Positions 1 to 7,975 of a DNA stretch of 64,000 bases are shown here, piece after piece. Each line of letters begins with the position of its first letter. Positions within the stretch are counted from its first letter, which is position 1. The notes under the pieces were generated by a model. The model was not told the DNA's origin. It ran no database searches and saw nothing but the letters and a program-made list of their open reading frames with translations. Location: the NCBI GenBank assembly GCA_937927685.1, contig CALBSC010000072.1, forward strand, positions 1-64,000, written 5' to 3'. The DNA is from an uncultured Burkholderiales bacterium (lineage in GTDB: Bacteria > Pseudomonadota > Gammaproteobacteria > Burkholderiales > Burkholderiaceae_C). The position numbers and the translations under genes are program-made.

Positions 1-1
1 G

Positions 2-1663
2 AACTGGGTCAACACCTACAACCAGTGGATGAACAACATCCAGGACTGGTGCATCAGCCGCCAGCTGTGGTGGGGCCACCAGATTCCCGCCTGGTACGAC
101 GAGGATGGCCGCGTCTATGTGGCGCGCAACGAAGCCGACGCCCAAGCCCAGGCCCCGGGCAAAACCTTGCGCCGCGACGAGGACGTGCTCGACACCTGGT
201 ACTCCTCGGCCCTGGTGCCCTTCTCCACCCTGGGCTGGCCGGAAAAAACCTCCGACCTCGCCCTGTACCTGCCCAGCAGCGTGCTGGTCACCGGCTACGA
301 CATCATCTTCTTCTGGGTGGCCCGGATGATCATGATGACCACACACTTCACCGGTCAGGTGCCGTTTCGCGATGTGTACATCCACGGCCTGGTGCGCGAT
401 GCGCAGGGCAAGAAGATGTCCAAATCGGAAGGCAATGTGCTCGACCCGGTGGATCTGATCGACGGCATCTCCCTGGGCCCGCTGCTCGACAAACGCACCA
501 CCGGCCTGCGCAAGCCCGAGACGGCGCCGCAGGTGCGCAAGGCCACCGAAAAGGAATTTCCCGAGGGCATCCCGGCCTACGGGGCCGATGCGCTGCGCTT
601 CACCTTTGCGGCCCTGGCCAGCCTGGGCCGCAGCATCAACTTCGACAGCAAGCGCTGCGAGGGGTATCGCAACTTCTGCAACAAGCTGTGGAACGCCACC
701 CGCTTTGTGCTGATGAACTGCGAGGGCCACGATTGCGGCCTGATGGAACACACCAAGGCCGAGTGCGCCGTGGGCGGCAAGGCCCATGGCTACATGCGCT
801 TCAGCCAGGCCGACCGCTGGATCACCTCGCAGCTGCAACGCGTCGAGGCCGATATCGCCCAGGGCTTTGCCGATTACCGGCTCGACCAGGTGGCCCAAAC
901 GCTGTACGAATTCGTCTGGAACGAGTTCTGTGACTGGTACCTGGAAATTGCCAAGGTGCAGATCCAGACCGGCGACGAAGCGGCGCAACGCGCCACACGC
1001 CGCACGCTGATCCGCACCCTCGAAACCATCCTGCGACTGGCGCATCCCATCATCCCGTTCATCACCGAGGCTTTGTGGCAGCACGTGTCGCTGGTGGCCG
1101 GACGTCGCAGCGAGGCCAACGGCCCGGCCTCTGTGGCCGTCGCCGCGTACCCCGTGAGCCAGCCCGAACGCATCGACACCCAGGCCGAAGCGCACGTGGC
1201 ACAACTCAAGGCCCTGGTCGATGCCTGTCGCAACCTGCGGGGCGAAATGGGCGTTTCGCCCGCGCAACGACTGCCGCTCTATGCGGTGGCCACGACCGCG
1301 GCGCAAGCCGAGTTCATGCGCTCACAAGCCCCAGTGCTGCAAGCCCTGGCCAAGCTGAGTGAAGTGCGGGTGTTCGACGATGAAGCCGGCTGGAGCGCTG
1401 CCGCCGAGTCGGCCCCGGTGGCCGTGGTGGGCGAGATCCGGGTCTGTCTGTTCATGCAAGTGGACGTGGCCGCCGAGAAAACCCGCCTGGGCAAGGAAGT
1501 CACACGCCTGCAAGGCGAAATCGCCAAGGCGCAGGGCAAGCTGTCCAACGAGGCGTTCGTGGCCAAGGCCCCGGCCGCCGTGCCGGAGCAAGAGCGCAAG
1601 CGCCTGGCCGACTTCAGCGCCACGCTGGCCAAGGTGCAGGAGCAGCTGGCACGTCTGGGGTGA
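2..1663 (+). CDS. valS: Valine--tRNA ligase, 3' part (5' end outside window)
   Basis: Cytoplasmic class Ia synthetase that charges tRNA-Val. The reading frame is open from the first base, so the N-terminal half (HIGH motif and most of the editing domain) lies before the window. Visible are the catalytic-domain stretch with WCISRQLWWGH, the KMSKS signature (KKMSKSEGN, near nt 410-436), the tRNA-binding helical domain, and a C-terminal charged segment of about 70 residues that matches the coiled-coil arm peculiar to ValRS. The stretch after KMSKS contains an insertion-like segment (KRTTGLRKPE) that I recall as common in proteobacterial ValRS. The gene ends about 100 nt before galU and is probably transcribed separately from it. 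Confidence 0.97.
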   Translation, partial: NWVNTYNQWMNNIQDWCISRQLWWGHQIPAWYDEDGRVYVARNEADAQAQAPGKTLRRDEDVLDTWYSSALVPFSTLGWPEKTSDLALYLPSSVLVTGYDIIFFWVARMIMMTTHFTGQVPFRDVYIHGLVRDAQGKKMSKSEGNVLDPVDLIDGISLGPLLDKRTTGLRKPETAPQVRKATEKEFPEGIPAYGADALRFTFAALASLGRSINFDSKRCEGYRNFCNKLWNATRFVLMNCEGHDCGLMEHTKAECAVGGKAHGYMRFSQADRWITSQLQRVEADIAQGFADYRLDQVAQTLYEFVWNEFCDWYLEIAKVQIQTGDEAAQRATRRTLIRTLETILRLAHPIIPFITEALWQHVSLVAGRRSEANGPASVAVAAYPVSQPERIDTQAEAHVAQLKALVDACRNLRGEMGVSPAQRLPLYAVATTAAQAEFMRSQAPVLQALAKLSEVRVFDDEAGWSAAAESAPVAVVGEIRVCLFMQVDVAAEKTRLGKEVTRLQGEIAKAQGKLSNEAFVAKAPAAVPEQERKRLADFSATLAKVQEQLARLG

Positions 1664-1696
1664 TGGCCGTGTCGGACGGCTGTCATGTGGCCTGAC

Positions 1697-1702
1697 TATG
1701 AT
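1697..1702 (+). promoter_or_regulatory. Candidate -10 element for galU
   Basis: TATGAT matches the sigma-70 -10 consensus at five of six positions and lies in the 101-nt gap after valS, giving a leader of roughly 55 nt before galU. No convincing -35 was found, so this is a guess by eye. Confidence 0.35.
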
Positions 1703-1764
1703 GGGCAGACACGCCGCCCCCTGATCCCTCGGGTTCCGCGACTTACACACCACTCCTCGCCACC

Positions 1765-2643
1765 ATGACCGCACCTGTTGCCAAAGCTGTCTTCCCTGTT
1801 GCCGGACTCGGCACGCGCTTCCTGCCTGCCACCAAGGCCCAACCCAAGGAAATGCTGCCGGTGGTGGACAAACCGCTCATCCAGTACGCGGTCGAGGAAG
1901 CCTACGAGGCGGGCATTCGCCACATGATTTTTGTCACCGGCCGCAACAAGCGCGCCATCGAAGACCATTTCGACACCGCCTACGAACTCGAAACCGAACT
2001 CGAGAGCGCGGGCAAGCAGGCTCTGCTCGACCTGGTGCGCAGTGTTCAACCCGCCGACATGCTGTGCTCGTATGTGCGCCAGCCCCGCGCGCTCGGTCTG
2101 GGTCACGCGGTGCTCTGCGCCGAGCACCTGGTGGGTGATGAGCCCTTTGCGGTGTTGCTGGCCGACGACCTGATGACCGGACCCGCCGGGGGTCCTGGCG
2201 TGATGCGTCAGATGGTGGAGGTGTTTGCCCGCACCGGCAGTTCGGTGCTGGCGGTGCAGGAGGTACCGCTGGACCAGGTGCAACGCTACGGCATCGTCGC
2301 CGGCAACGCCTTCTCGGCAGGCCTCACCGATGTGCAACAGATGGTCGAGAAGCCCCCCGCTGCCCAGGCCCCCTCTCGCCTGGCTGTGGCCGGGCGCTAT
2401 GTGCTCACGCCGGGCGTGTTTGATCGGATTCGTCAGGGCGGCCGAGGCGCCGGGGGAGAAATCCAGCTGACCGACGGCATTGCCGGCCTGATCGGCACCG
2501 AGAAAGTCCTGGCCTACGCCTACCAGGGCAAGCGTTACGACTGCGGCAGCAAACTGGGCTTTTTACAAGCCACCGTGGAGCTGGCCTTGCACCACCCCGA
2601 GGTCGGGGCCGCGTTTTCGGCCTACATGGCTGAACGCCCCTGA
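1765..2643 (+). CDS. galU: UTP--glucose-1-phosphate uridylyltransferase
   Basis: Makes UDP-glucose from UTP and glucose-1-phosphate in the cytoplasm, feeding LPS, exopolysaccharide and trehalose synthesis. The 292-residue product has the expected length for bacterial GalU. The nucleotide-binding signature GLGTRFLPATKAQPKEMLP sits at residues 13-31, followed by DKPLIQYAVEEA; VEKP and the substrate-binding region around GRYVL are also present. Start ATG is the first in frame and follows the putative promoter. It stands alone, with no polysaccharide genes next to it, which fits a housekeeping role. Confidence 0.96.
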   Translation: MTAPVAKAVFPVAGLGTRFLPATKAQPKEMLPVVDKPLIQYAVEEAYEAGIRHMIFVTGRNKRAIEDHFDTAYELETELESAGKQALLDLVRSVQPADMLCSYVRQPRALGLGHAVLCAEHLVGDEPFAVLLADDLMTGPAGGPGVMRQMVEVFARTGSSVLAVQEVPLDQVQRYGIVAGNAFSAGLTDVQQMVEKPPAAQAPSRLAVAGRYVLTPGVFDRIRQGGRGAGGEIQLTDGIAGLIGTEKVLAYAYQGKRYDCGSKLGFLQATVELALHHPEVGAAFSAYMAERP

Positions 2644-2741
2644 ATCCGCATCCGGCATCCCACCTGGGACAGAACCTGGGACCTGTCCAGGAAATGAACG
2701 TCAGACCGGCTGGCTGATTGGCTCAGACACAACGGCGCGGT

Positions 2742-2969
2742 TCAACGCCGCTTGAGCACGTGGATGAATTCGTTGCCCTGGGTTTGCTGCTCCACCAGTT
2801 CATTGCCGGTCTGCTTGGCAAAGGCGGTGAAATCACGCAGTGAGCCGGCGTCGGTGGCCACCACGCGCAGCAGCTGACCGCTTTGCATGGCCGTCAGCGC
2901 CTTTTTGGCCTTGAGGATGGGCAGCGGGCAGTTCAGCCCGCGGGTGTCGAGTTCTTGATCAATGTGCAT
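2742..2969 (-). CDS. tusA: Sulfurtransferase TusA/SirA family
   Basis: Small (75 residues) sulfur-carrier protein. The family hallmark CPxP appears as LNCPLPILKAKKAL, with the persulfide-carrying Cys at position 14. E. coli TusA passes sulfur from IscS to the TusBCD/E relay for tRNA 2-thiouridine synthesis; relatives also deliver sulfur to molybdenum cofactor synthesis or sulfur oxidation, so the acceptor here is not known. It lies 13 nt after the Nudix gene and is the last gene of a cysM-Nudix-tusA operon, tying it to cysteine and sulfur metabolism. Confidence 0.93.
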   Translation of the reverse strand: MHIDQELDTRGLNCPLPILKAKKALTAMQSGQLLRVVATDAGSLRDFTAFAKQTGNELVEQQTQGNEFIHVLKRR

Positions 2970-2982
2970 GGCGTGAACCTGA

Positions 2983-3519
2983 TTACAAACGGTCGCGTTC
3001 TTCCTGGGTCATGAAAGGCGGGTCGATGCCCTGGCTGCTGCGCAGCCAATCGGCCAGCGCATAGCCCGTGCCGGCAGGCCAGCACACCAGATCCTTGAAG
3101 TCATAGAGCTGGTACTCGACCAGTTCGGGCGAGAGACGAATCTCGCCCTCGGCCTTGGCGTGGTAGGCGATGATGACCTGGTTCATGCGGAAAAACTCGT
3201 ACACCCCGACCAGGCTCAGCTCGGTGGTGTTGAGATTGGTTTCCTCCTGGATCTCGCGGCGAATGCCTTCCTGGGGCGTTTCACCCGCCTCCATGAAACC
3301 CGTGATGAGCGCAAACCGGCGCCCCTTCCAGGCGGCGTTGCGCGCCAGCAAGATCTGGTCGCCCACCTGCACGATGGCGGCCAGCACCGGCGTGGGGTTG
3401 TTCCAGTGCGTCCAGCCGCAGCCCACGCAGCGCATGCGCTCCTTGGGGCCGCCATCCTCCATCAGGGCCAGCAGCTCGAGTGGGGTGGCGCAGGCAGGGC
3501 AAAAACGAAAGGCATTCAT
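2983..3519 (-). CDS. Nudix hydrolase with N-terminal zinc ribbon
   Basis: A 178-residue pyrophosphohydrolase. The N-terminus carries a four-cysteine zinc ribbon (C7, C10, C31, C34), followed by a Nudix box GFMEAGETPQEGIRREIQEE, which has the G-x5-E-x7-REUxEE pattern that binds Mg2+. The ribbon-plus-Nudix layout resembles NudC-type NADH pyrophosphatases, but the protein is shorter than E. coli NudC (257 residues) and the NADH-specific motif was not clearly seen, so substrate is open. Its ATG overlaps the cysM stop codon (ATGA), implying translational coupling. Confidence 0.92.
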   Translation of the reverse strand: MNAFRFCPACATPLELLALMEDGGPKERMRCVGCGWTHWNNPTPVLAAIVQVGDQILLARNAAWKGRRFALITGFMEAGETPQEGIRREIQEETNLNTTELSLVGVYEFFRMNQVIIAYHAKAEGEIRLSPELVEYQLYDFKDLVCWPAGTGYALADWLRSSQGIDPPFMTQEERDRL

Positions 3520-4418
3520 GCAGGAAACACTCCGGTGGAGAGGTAACGGTCGCCGCGGTCACAGACGATGAAGACGATGGTGGCATTTTCCACTTGCTGG
3601 GCGATCTGCAGCGCCACCCAGCAGGCCCCGGCGGCCGAGATGCCGGCGAAGATGCCTTCCTCGCGGGCCAGACGGCGGCACATGTCCTCCGCATCGTCCT
3701 GGCTCACCAGCACCAGTTCATCGACCGCCTTGGCATCGTAGATGCTGGGCAGGTATTCCTCGGGCCACTTGCGAATACCCGGAATGCGCGACCCCTCGCT
3801 GGGCTGGGCGCCCACGATGCGCACCGCCGGATTCTGTTCCTTGAGGTAGTGCGACACCCCCGTGATGGTGCCGGTGGTGCCCATGGCGCTCACGAAGTGC
3901 GTCACCCGCCCCTGGGTGTCCTGCCAGATCTCGGGGCCGGTGGTCTCGTAATGGATGCGCGGGTTGTCGGGGTTGGCAAACTGGTCCAGCACGCGGCCCT
4001 TGCCATCGCGCTGCATGCGTTCGGCCAGGTCGCGGGCGTATTCCATGCCGCCGCTCTTGGGCGTGAGGATGAGTTCGGCCCCGAATGCCTTCATGGTTTG
4101 GGCCCGCTCGATCGACAAGTCCTCGGGCATGATGAGGACCATGCGGTAGCCCTTGATGGCGGCTGCCATGGCCAGGGCAATGCCCGTGTTGCCGGAGGTC
4201 GCCTCGATCAAGGTGTCACCTGGGCGAATGTCACCACGCTCCTGGGCCCGCTGGATCATCGACAATGCGGGCCTATCCTTGACGGATCCAGCCGGGTTGT
4301 TGCCTTCGAGCTTGCCCAGTAGGACGTTGCCTCGGGCTGCGTTTTCTTTCGCACCGATGCGTTGCAGGGCCACCAGAGGCGTTCGACCGATGGCAGATTC
4401 AATGGTCGGGTAATTCAT
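3516..4418 (-). CDS. cysM: Cysteine synthase B (O-acetylserine sulfhydrylase)
   Basis: PLP-dependent beta-replacement enzyme making cysteine from O-acetylserine and sulfide or thiosulfate. The PLP lysine lies in NNPAGSVKDRP (K47 counted from MNYPTIES), and the phosphate-binding loop is EATSGNTGIALA. The 300-residue length and the NPAGSVKDR form favour CysM over CysK. A GTG nine bases upstream (4427) is in frame and could be the true start; I chose the ATG because family members typically begin MNYPT. First gene of a leftward operon with the Nudix gene and tusA, divergent from tRNA-Leu. Confidence 0.95.
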   Translation of the reverse strand: MNYPTIESAIGRTPLVALQRIGAKENAARGNVLLGKLEGNNPAGSVKDRPALSMIQRAQERGDIRPGDTLIEATSGNTGIALAMAAAIKGYRMVLIMPEDLSIERAQTMKAFGAELILTPKSGGMEYARDLAERMQRDGKGRVLDQFANPDNPRIHYETTGPEIWQDTQGRVTHFVSAMGTTGTITGVSHYLKEQNPAVRIVGAQPSEGSRIPGIRKWPEEYLPSIYDAKAVDELVLVSQDDAEDMCRRLAREEGIFAGISAAGACWVALQIAQQVENATIVFIVCDRGDRYLSTGVFPA

Positions 4419-4454
4419 AGCCCTCACTGTGCCATAATTCCTGTCTCCCTCGCC

Positions 4455-4542
4455 GCCGGAGTGGCGAAATTGGTAGACGCAGCAGATTCAAAATCTGCCG
4501 GTGCAAAACACCGTGCCGGTTCGATTCCGGCCTCCGGCACCA
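4455..4542 (+). tRNA. tRNA-Leu(CAA)
   Basis: An 88-nt cloverleaf including encoded CCA. Acceptor stem GCCGGAG pairs with CTCCGGC at the 3' end, with discriminator A then CCA. The anticodon stem GCAGA/TCTGC encloses the loop TTCAAAA, giving anticodon CAA (reads UUG). A long variable arm (GGTGCAAAACACC region) and T-loop GGTTCGATTCC mark it as a class II leucine tRNA. It is divergent from cysM; the promoter must lie in the short shared gap, where CATAAT (4433-4438) is a possible -10. Confidence 0.97.
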
Positions 4543-4558
4543 GGTCCTGAAACGCACT

Positions 4559-4580
4559 GTCGTTGGCTCAGGCCAACGAC
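4559..4580 (+). terminator. Perfect 9-bp hairpin after tRNA-Leu
   Basis: GTCGTTGGC and GCCAACGAC form a perfect 9-bp stem with a TCAG tetraloop, beginning 17 nt after the tRNA 3' end. There is no following T-tract, so it may be a processing or stability element or an imperfect terminator rather than a canonical intrinsic terminator. Confidence 0.45.
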
Positions 4581-4659
4581 CCGTCGTGCGCAAGCCAGGC
4601 TGGTTTCGTCTAGTATGGATTCTGGTTAGACATCCTTCTTTGACGAAAAGGCACTCATC

Positions 4660-5658
4660 ATGTCACGTACCTTCCGTTTCCTGACGTCTCACGTCGGCCG
4701 GGCCTGGTTGGCCACGCTGGCGTTTGCAACGTTTGCGTGGTCGGGCCAGGTTCAGGCCCAGGCCTACCCCAGCAAGCCCATCAAGGCCATCGTGCCCTTT
4801 GCGCCTGGCAGCGCGACCGACCAGATCGGCCGCGCCTTCGCTGCCAAGATGTCCGAGCAACTCGGCCAACCCATCGTGGTGGAGAACAAGCCCGGTGTGA
4901 ACGGCATGCTCGGTGCCGACGCGGTGGCCAAGTCCGCCGCTGACGGCTACACCTTGCTGATTGGCACCAACAGCACCAATGCCGCGCTCAAGAGCCTGAT
5001 GAACAAGCTGCCCTATGACCAGGACACCGCGTTTGCGCCGGTGGGGTTCATGGGCTCGGTGCCCTTGATCGTGGGCATCCATCCCGCCCTCCCCTACAAG
5101 ACACTGCGCGAATTTATCGAAGCAGCCAAGGCCAAGCCCGATTCGATCAGCTTTGCCAGCGCCAGCACCTCGCAGCTGGTGTCCAGCGAAATGCTGGCCC
5201 ACACGGCCGGCATCAGCATGACCCACGTGCCCTACAAGAGCGGCCCGGCCGCGATGACCGATCTGATTGGTGGCCAGGTGAACATGTTCACCGCAGACTT
5301 TGCCGTCATGTTGCCGCAGGTCAAGGCCGGCAAGGTGCGCGGCCTGGCCGTCACGTCCACCAAACGTTCAGCCGCCATTCCCGAATTGCCCACCGTCAAT
5401 GAAGCGCTGGGCGTCAAGGACTACGAGCTGATTGCCTACTTTGCCACCTTTGCACCGGCCGGCACGCCACCCGACGTGATCGCCAAGCTGAACAAGGCCT
5501 TGAACGACGCCGCCAACTCCAAGGACATCCAGGAGAAATTCAGCGCCCTGGGCTTTGAGATCGACCCCGGCCCGCCCGAAGCCCTGGCCCAGCGCAACCG
5601 CCGCGAAACCGCCAAGTGGGCCAAGGCCATCAAGGACGCCAAGATCGAGCCGCAATAA
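4660..5658 (+). CDS. Bug/TctC-family periplasmic solute-binding protein (orphan 1)
   Basis: A 332-residue extracytoplasmic binding protein of the tripartite tricarboxylate transporter family. The N-terminus has a Sec signal peptide with likely cleavage in VQAQA before YPSKPIK. The family landmark YPSKPI...IVPFAPGS...D..GR follows, then the typical two-lobed fold motifs (ENKPGVNGMLGADAVAKS; HVPYKSGPAAMTDLIGGQV). Such proteins bind carboxylates (citrate, nicotinate, amino acids, phthalates); the ligand cannot be read from sequence. No tctA/tctB genes are adjacent. It is followed 57 nt later by an Old Yellow Enzyme gene, possibly cotranscribed. Confidence 0.95.
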   Translation: MSRTFRFLTSHVGRAWLATLAFATFAWSGQVQAQAYPSKPIKAIVPFAPGSATDQIGRAFAAKMSEQLGQPIVVENKPGVNGMLGADAVAKSAADGYTLLIGTNSTNAALKSLMNKLPYDQDTAFAPVGFMGSVPLIVGIHPALPYKTLREFIEAAKAKPDSISFASASTSQLVSSEMLAHTAGISMTHVPYKSGPAAMTDLIGGQVNMFTADFAVMLPQVKAGKVRGLAVTSTKRSAAIPELPTVNEALGVKDYELIAYFATFAPAGTPPDVIAKLNKALNDAANSKDIQEKFSALGFEIDPGPPEALAQRNRRETAKWAKAIKDAKIEPQ

Positions 5659-5715
5659 CGCCACGACCGCTGCGCCCACACTTTTGTCCCACGACCATTG
5701 CCCTCAGACCTGACC

Positions 5716-6837
5716 ATGAGCCAACTTTTTTCCCCGTTCGAATTTCATCCCCCACGGGGCACTGTCACCTTGTCCAACCGGCTGGTCATTGCGCCCATGT
5801 GCCAGTATTCTGGCGATGAGGGTCGCCCCACCGACTGGCACCTGATGCACTGGGCCAACCTGTTCAACAGCGGGGCGTCGTTCGTCATCATCGAGGCCAC
5901 CGCAGTCAGTCCTGAAGGGCGCATCACCCCCGGTTGCCTGGGCCTGTGGGACGACGAGACCATGGCCGCTTTTTCCGACACTCTGCAGCGTGCGCGTCGA
6001 CTCGCCCCCCCGCTGCCCGTGTGTGTGCAACTCAGCCACGCCGGCCGCAAGGCATCGAGCGAAGCCCCCTGGCGCGGTGGCATGCTGATCCCGAAAGACC
6101 AGGGCGGCTGGCAAGCGCTGGCCCCGTCGGCCATTGCACAACTCCCCGATGAACCGCCTCCGCGCGAACTCTCCACCGCTGACATCCAGACCATCAAAGA
6201 GGACTTCATCGCCGCTGCCCGTCGCGCCCAGGCCCTGGGACTGGAAGGCGTCGAGATCCATGGCGCCCACGGCTACCTGTTGCACGAATTCCTCTCCCCC
6301 CTGGCCAATCAGCGCACCGATGAATACGGGGGTTCGTTTGACAACCGCGTGCGCCTGATCATGGACATCTTCCAGGGTGTCCGCGCCGTGTTCGATGGCG
6401 TGCTGGGCGTGCGCCTGTCGGCCACCGACTGGGTCGAGGGCGGCTGGAACCCGGATGACACCGTTGAACTCACCCGGCGACTCAAAGCCGCTGGCGCTGA
6501 CTACATCCACATCTCCAGCGGCGGGGTGTCCTCGAAGCAAAAGATTCCGGTCGGACCCAACTACCAGGTGCCGTTTGCGCAACAGGTGAAAGCCGCCACC
6601 GGCTTGCCCACCATTGCCGTGGGCCTGATCACCGAGCCTCAACAAGCCGAGGACATTCTGGCGCGCGGCGATGCCGACCTGGTCGCCATTGCCCGCAGTG
6701 CGCTCTACAAACCGCACTGGGGCTGGGAAGCGGCTGCCGCCCTGGGCGGGCAGGTGCCCGCCAGCCCGCCTTACTGGCGCAGTATTCCGCGTGATGTGCA
6801 AGCCATCTTCGGAAAAATTCACATTGGCATGCGCTGA
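5716..6837 (+). CDS. NADH:flavin oxidoreductase, Old Yellow Enzyme family (YqjM/NamA-like)
   Basis: FMN-dependent ene-reductase of 373 residues that would reduce activated C=C bonds using NAD(P)H. The N-terminal NRLVIAPMCQYS contains the cysteine (about residue 29) that in YqjM-type enzymes tunes FMN. The central EIHGAHGYLLHEFLSP and NQRTDEYGGS motifs are the class signature, and a phosphate-binding stretch (VGLI...ARGDADLVAIAR) closes the barrel. The ATG at 5716 is preferred to an in-frame TTG 18 bases earlier. It sits between two Bug protein genes, suggesting a role in uptake and reduction of an unsaturated acid, but that is inference. Confidence 0.94.
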   Translation: MSQLFSPFEFHPPRGTVTLSNRLVIAPMCQYSGDEGRPTDWHLMHWANLFNSGASFVIIEATAVSPEGRITPGCLGLWDDETMAAFSDTLQRARRLAPPLPVCVQLSHAGRKASSEAPWRGGMLIPKDQGGWQALAPSAIAQLPDEPPPRELSTADIQTIKEDFIAAARRAQALGLEGVEIHGAHGYLLHEFLSPLANQRTDEYGGSFDNRVRLIMDIFQGVRAVFDGVLGVRLSATDWVEGGWNPDDTVELTRRLKAAGADYIHISSGGVSSKQKIPVGPNYQVPFAQQVKAATGLPTIAVGLITEPQQAEDILARGDADLVAIARSALYKPHWGWEAAAALGGQVPASPPYWRSIPRDVQAIFGKIHIGMR

Positions 6838-6932
6838 GCTTGTGGTTGCTGTGGTTGGCTTTTCTTCGTGAGCGTTGTTGCACCCGTGGTTGCACCCCGA
6901 GTCCGTTTTTGATGTCCCTTGTGAGTTTCCCC

Positions 6933-7916
6933 ATGCAAGTTTCTTTCCTCTCCCGTCGTACGGCCTTGCTGATCGGCGCCTCGTTGCTGAGCCTGTCGGC
7001 CTCCCTGGCCCAGGCACAAAATTTCCCCAGCAAGCCCATCACCCTGGTGGTGCCCAACCCGCCTGGCGGCCTGGTGGACACCTCGGCGCGTCTGGTCGCC
7101 GAACCGCTGGCGCGTGTCATCGGTCAGCCCGTGGTCGTGGACAACAAGCCGGGGGGCAGCGGCAACCTGGCCTACCAGCTGGTGGCGCGTTCGCCCAAGG
7201 ATGGCTACACCGTGCTGGTGTCGTACTCGGGGTATCACATCGCCAACCCCATCCTGATGGACAAGTTGCCCTGGGACCTGAAAGACCTGACCCCCATTGG
7301 CCTCATCACCGTGGCCACCAACGTGATTGCCGTGCACCCCTCGATGCCCGCCAACACGCTCAAGGAGTTCATCGCCTACGCCAAGCAGAACCCGGGCAAG
7401 ATCAACTATGCCTCGCAGGGTAACGGGTCGGTCTCGCACATCGGCACCGAAATCTTCGAGCAGCAAACCGGCACCGAGATGGTCCATGTGCCCTACAAGG
7501 GCTCGGGTCAGGCCATTCAAGATGTGCTCGCCGGTCAGGTGCAGGTGTTCATCACCACGCCGCCCTCGGTGATGGGCCATGTGCTGGCCGGCAAGCTCAA
7601 GGCGCTGGCGGTGACGGGCAAGACACGCCACCCGCAACTGCCGCAGGTGCCGACTGTCGCCCAGGCGGGTCTGCCGAATTTCGAACTCGAGTCCTGGGTA
7701 GCGTTGTACGTGCCCACCGGCACGCCTGCTGCGGTGATTCAAAAGCTGTCGCAAGACGTCAAGCGCAGCATGGAGTCACCGGAGACGCGCCAGCGGGCCG
7801 ATCAGGCGGGTGTGGAAGCCCGGTTCCTGCCCCCGGCCGAGATGACCAAACTGCTGGAGCGTGAAACCGCAACCTGGGCCCAGGCCATCAAGTCGGCAAA
7901 CATCAAGCTGGATTGA
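6933..7916 (+). CDS. Bug/TctC-family periplasmic solute-binding protein (orphan 2)
   Basis: A 327-residue binding protein with a clear signal peptide (MQVSFLSRRTALLIGASLL, cleavage after AQA before QNFPSKP) and the family blocks FPSKPITLVVPNPPGG, DNKPGGSGN and HVPYKGSGQAIQDVLAGQV. The start could also be the in-frame ATG at 6912; 6933 puts the RR-containing n-region at the N-terminus. It lies 95 nt after the Old Yellow Enzyme gene and may be cotranscribed with it, but no membrane components are nearby. Ligand unknown. Confidence 0.94.
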   Translation: MQVSFLSRRTALLIGASLLSLSASLAQAQNFPSKPITLVVPNPPGGLVDTSARLVAEPLARVIGQPVVVDNKPGGSGNLAYQLVARSPKDGYTVLVSYSGYHIANPILMDKLPWDLKDLTPIGLITVATNVIAVHPSMPANTLKEFIAYAKQNPGKINYASQGNGSVSHIGTEIFEQQTGTEMVHVPYKGSGQAIQDVLAGQVQVFITTPPSVMGHVLAGKLKALAVTGKTRHPQLPQVPTVAQAGLPNFELESWVALYVPTGTPAAVIQKLSQDVKRSMESPETRQRADQAGVEARFLPPAEMTKLLERETATWAQAIKSANIKLD

Positions 7917-7949
7917 AGTGGCCGGGTTGACACCCGCTCAACTGCAGAC

Positions 7950-7975
7950 AGGGGCCCTTCCAGGGCCCCTCTTTC
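7950..7975 (+). terminator. Hairpin after orphan Bug gene 2
   Basis: AGGGGCCC and GGGCCCCT form a perfect 8-bp stem around TTCCA, followed by a short pyrimidine run (CTTTC). It lies between convergent genes and may terminate rightward transcription; the T-tract is weak. Confidence 0.55.
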
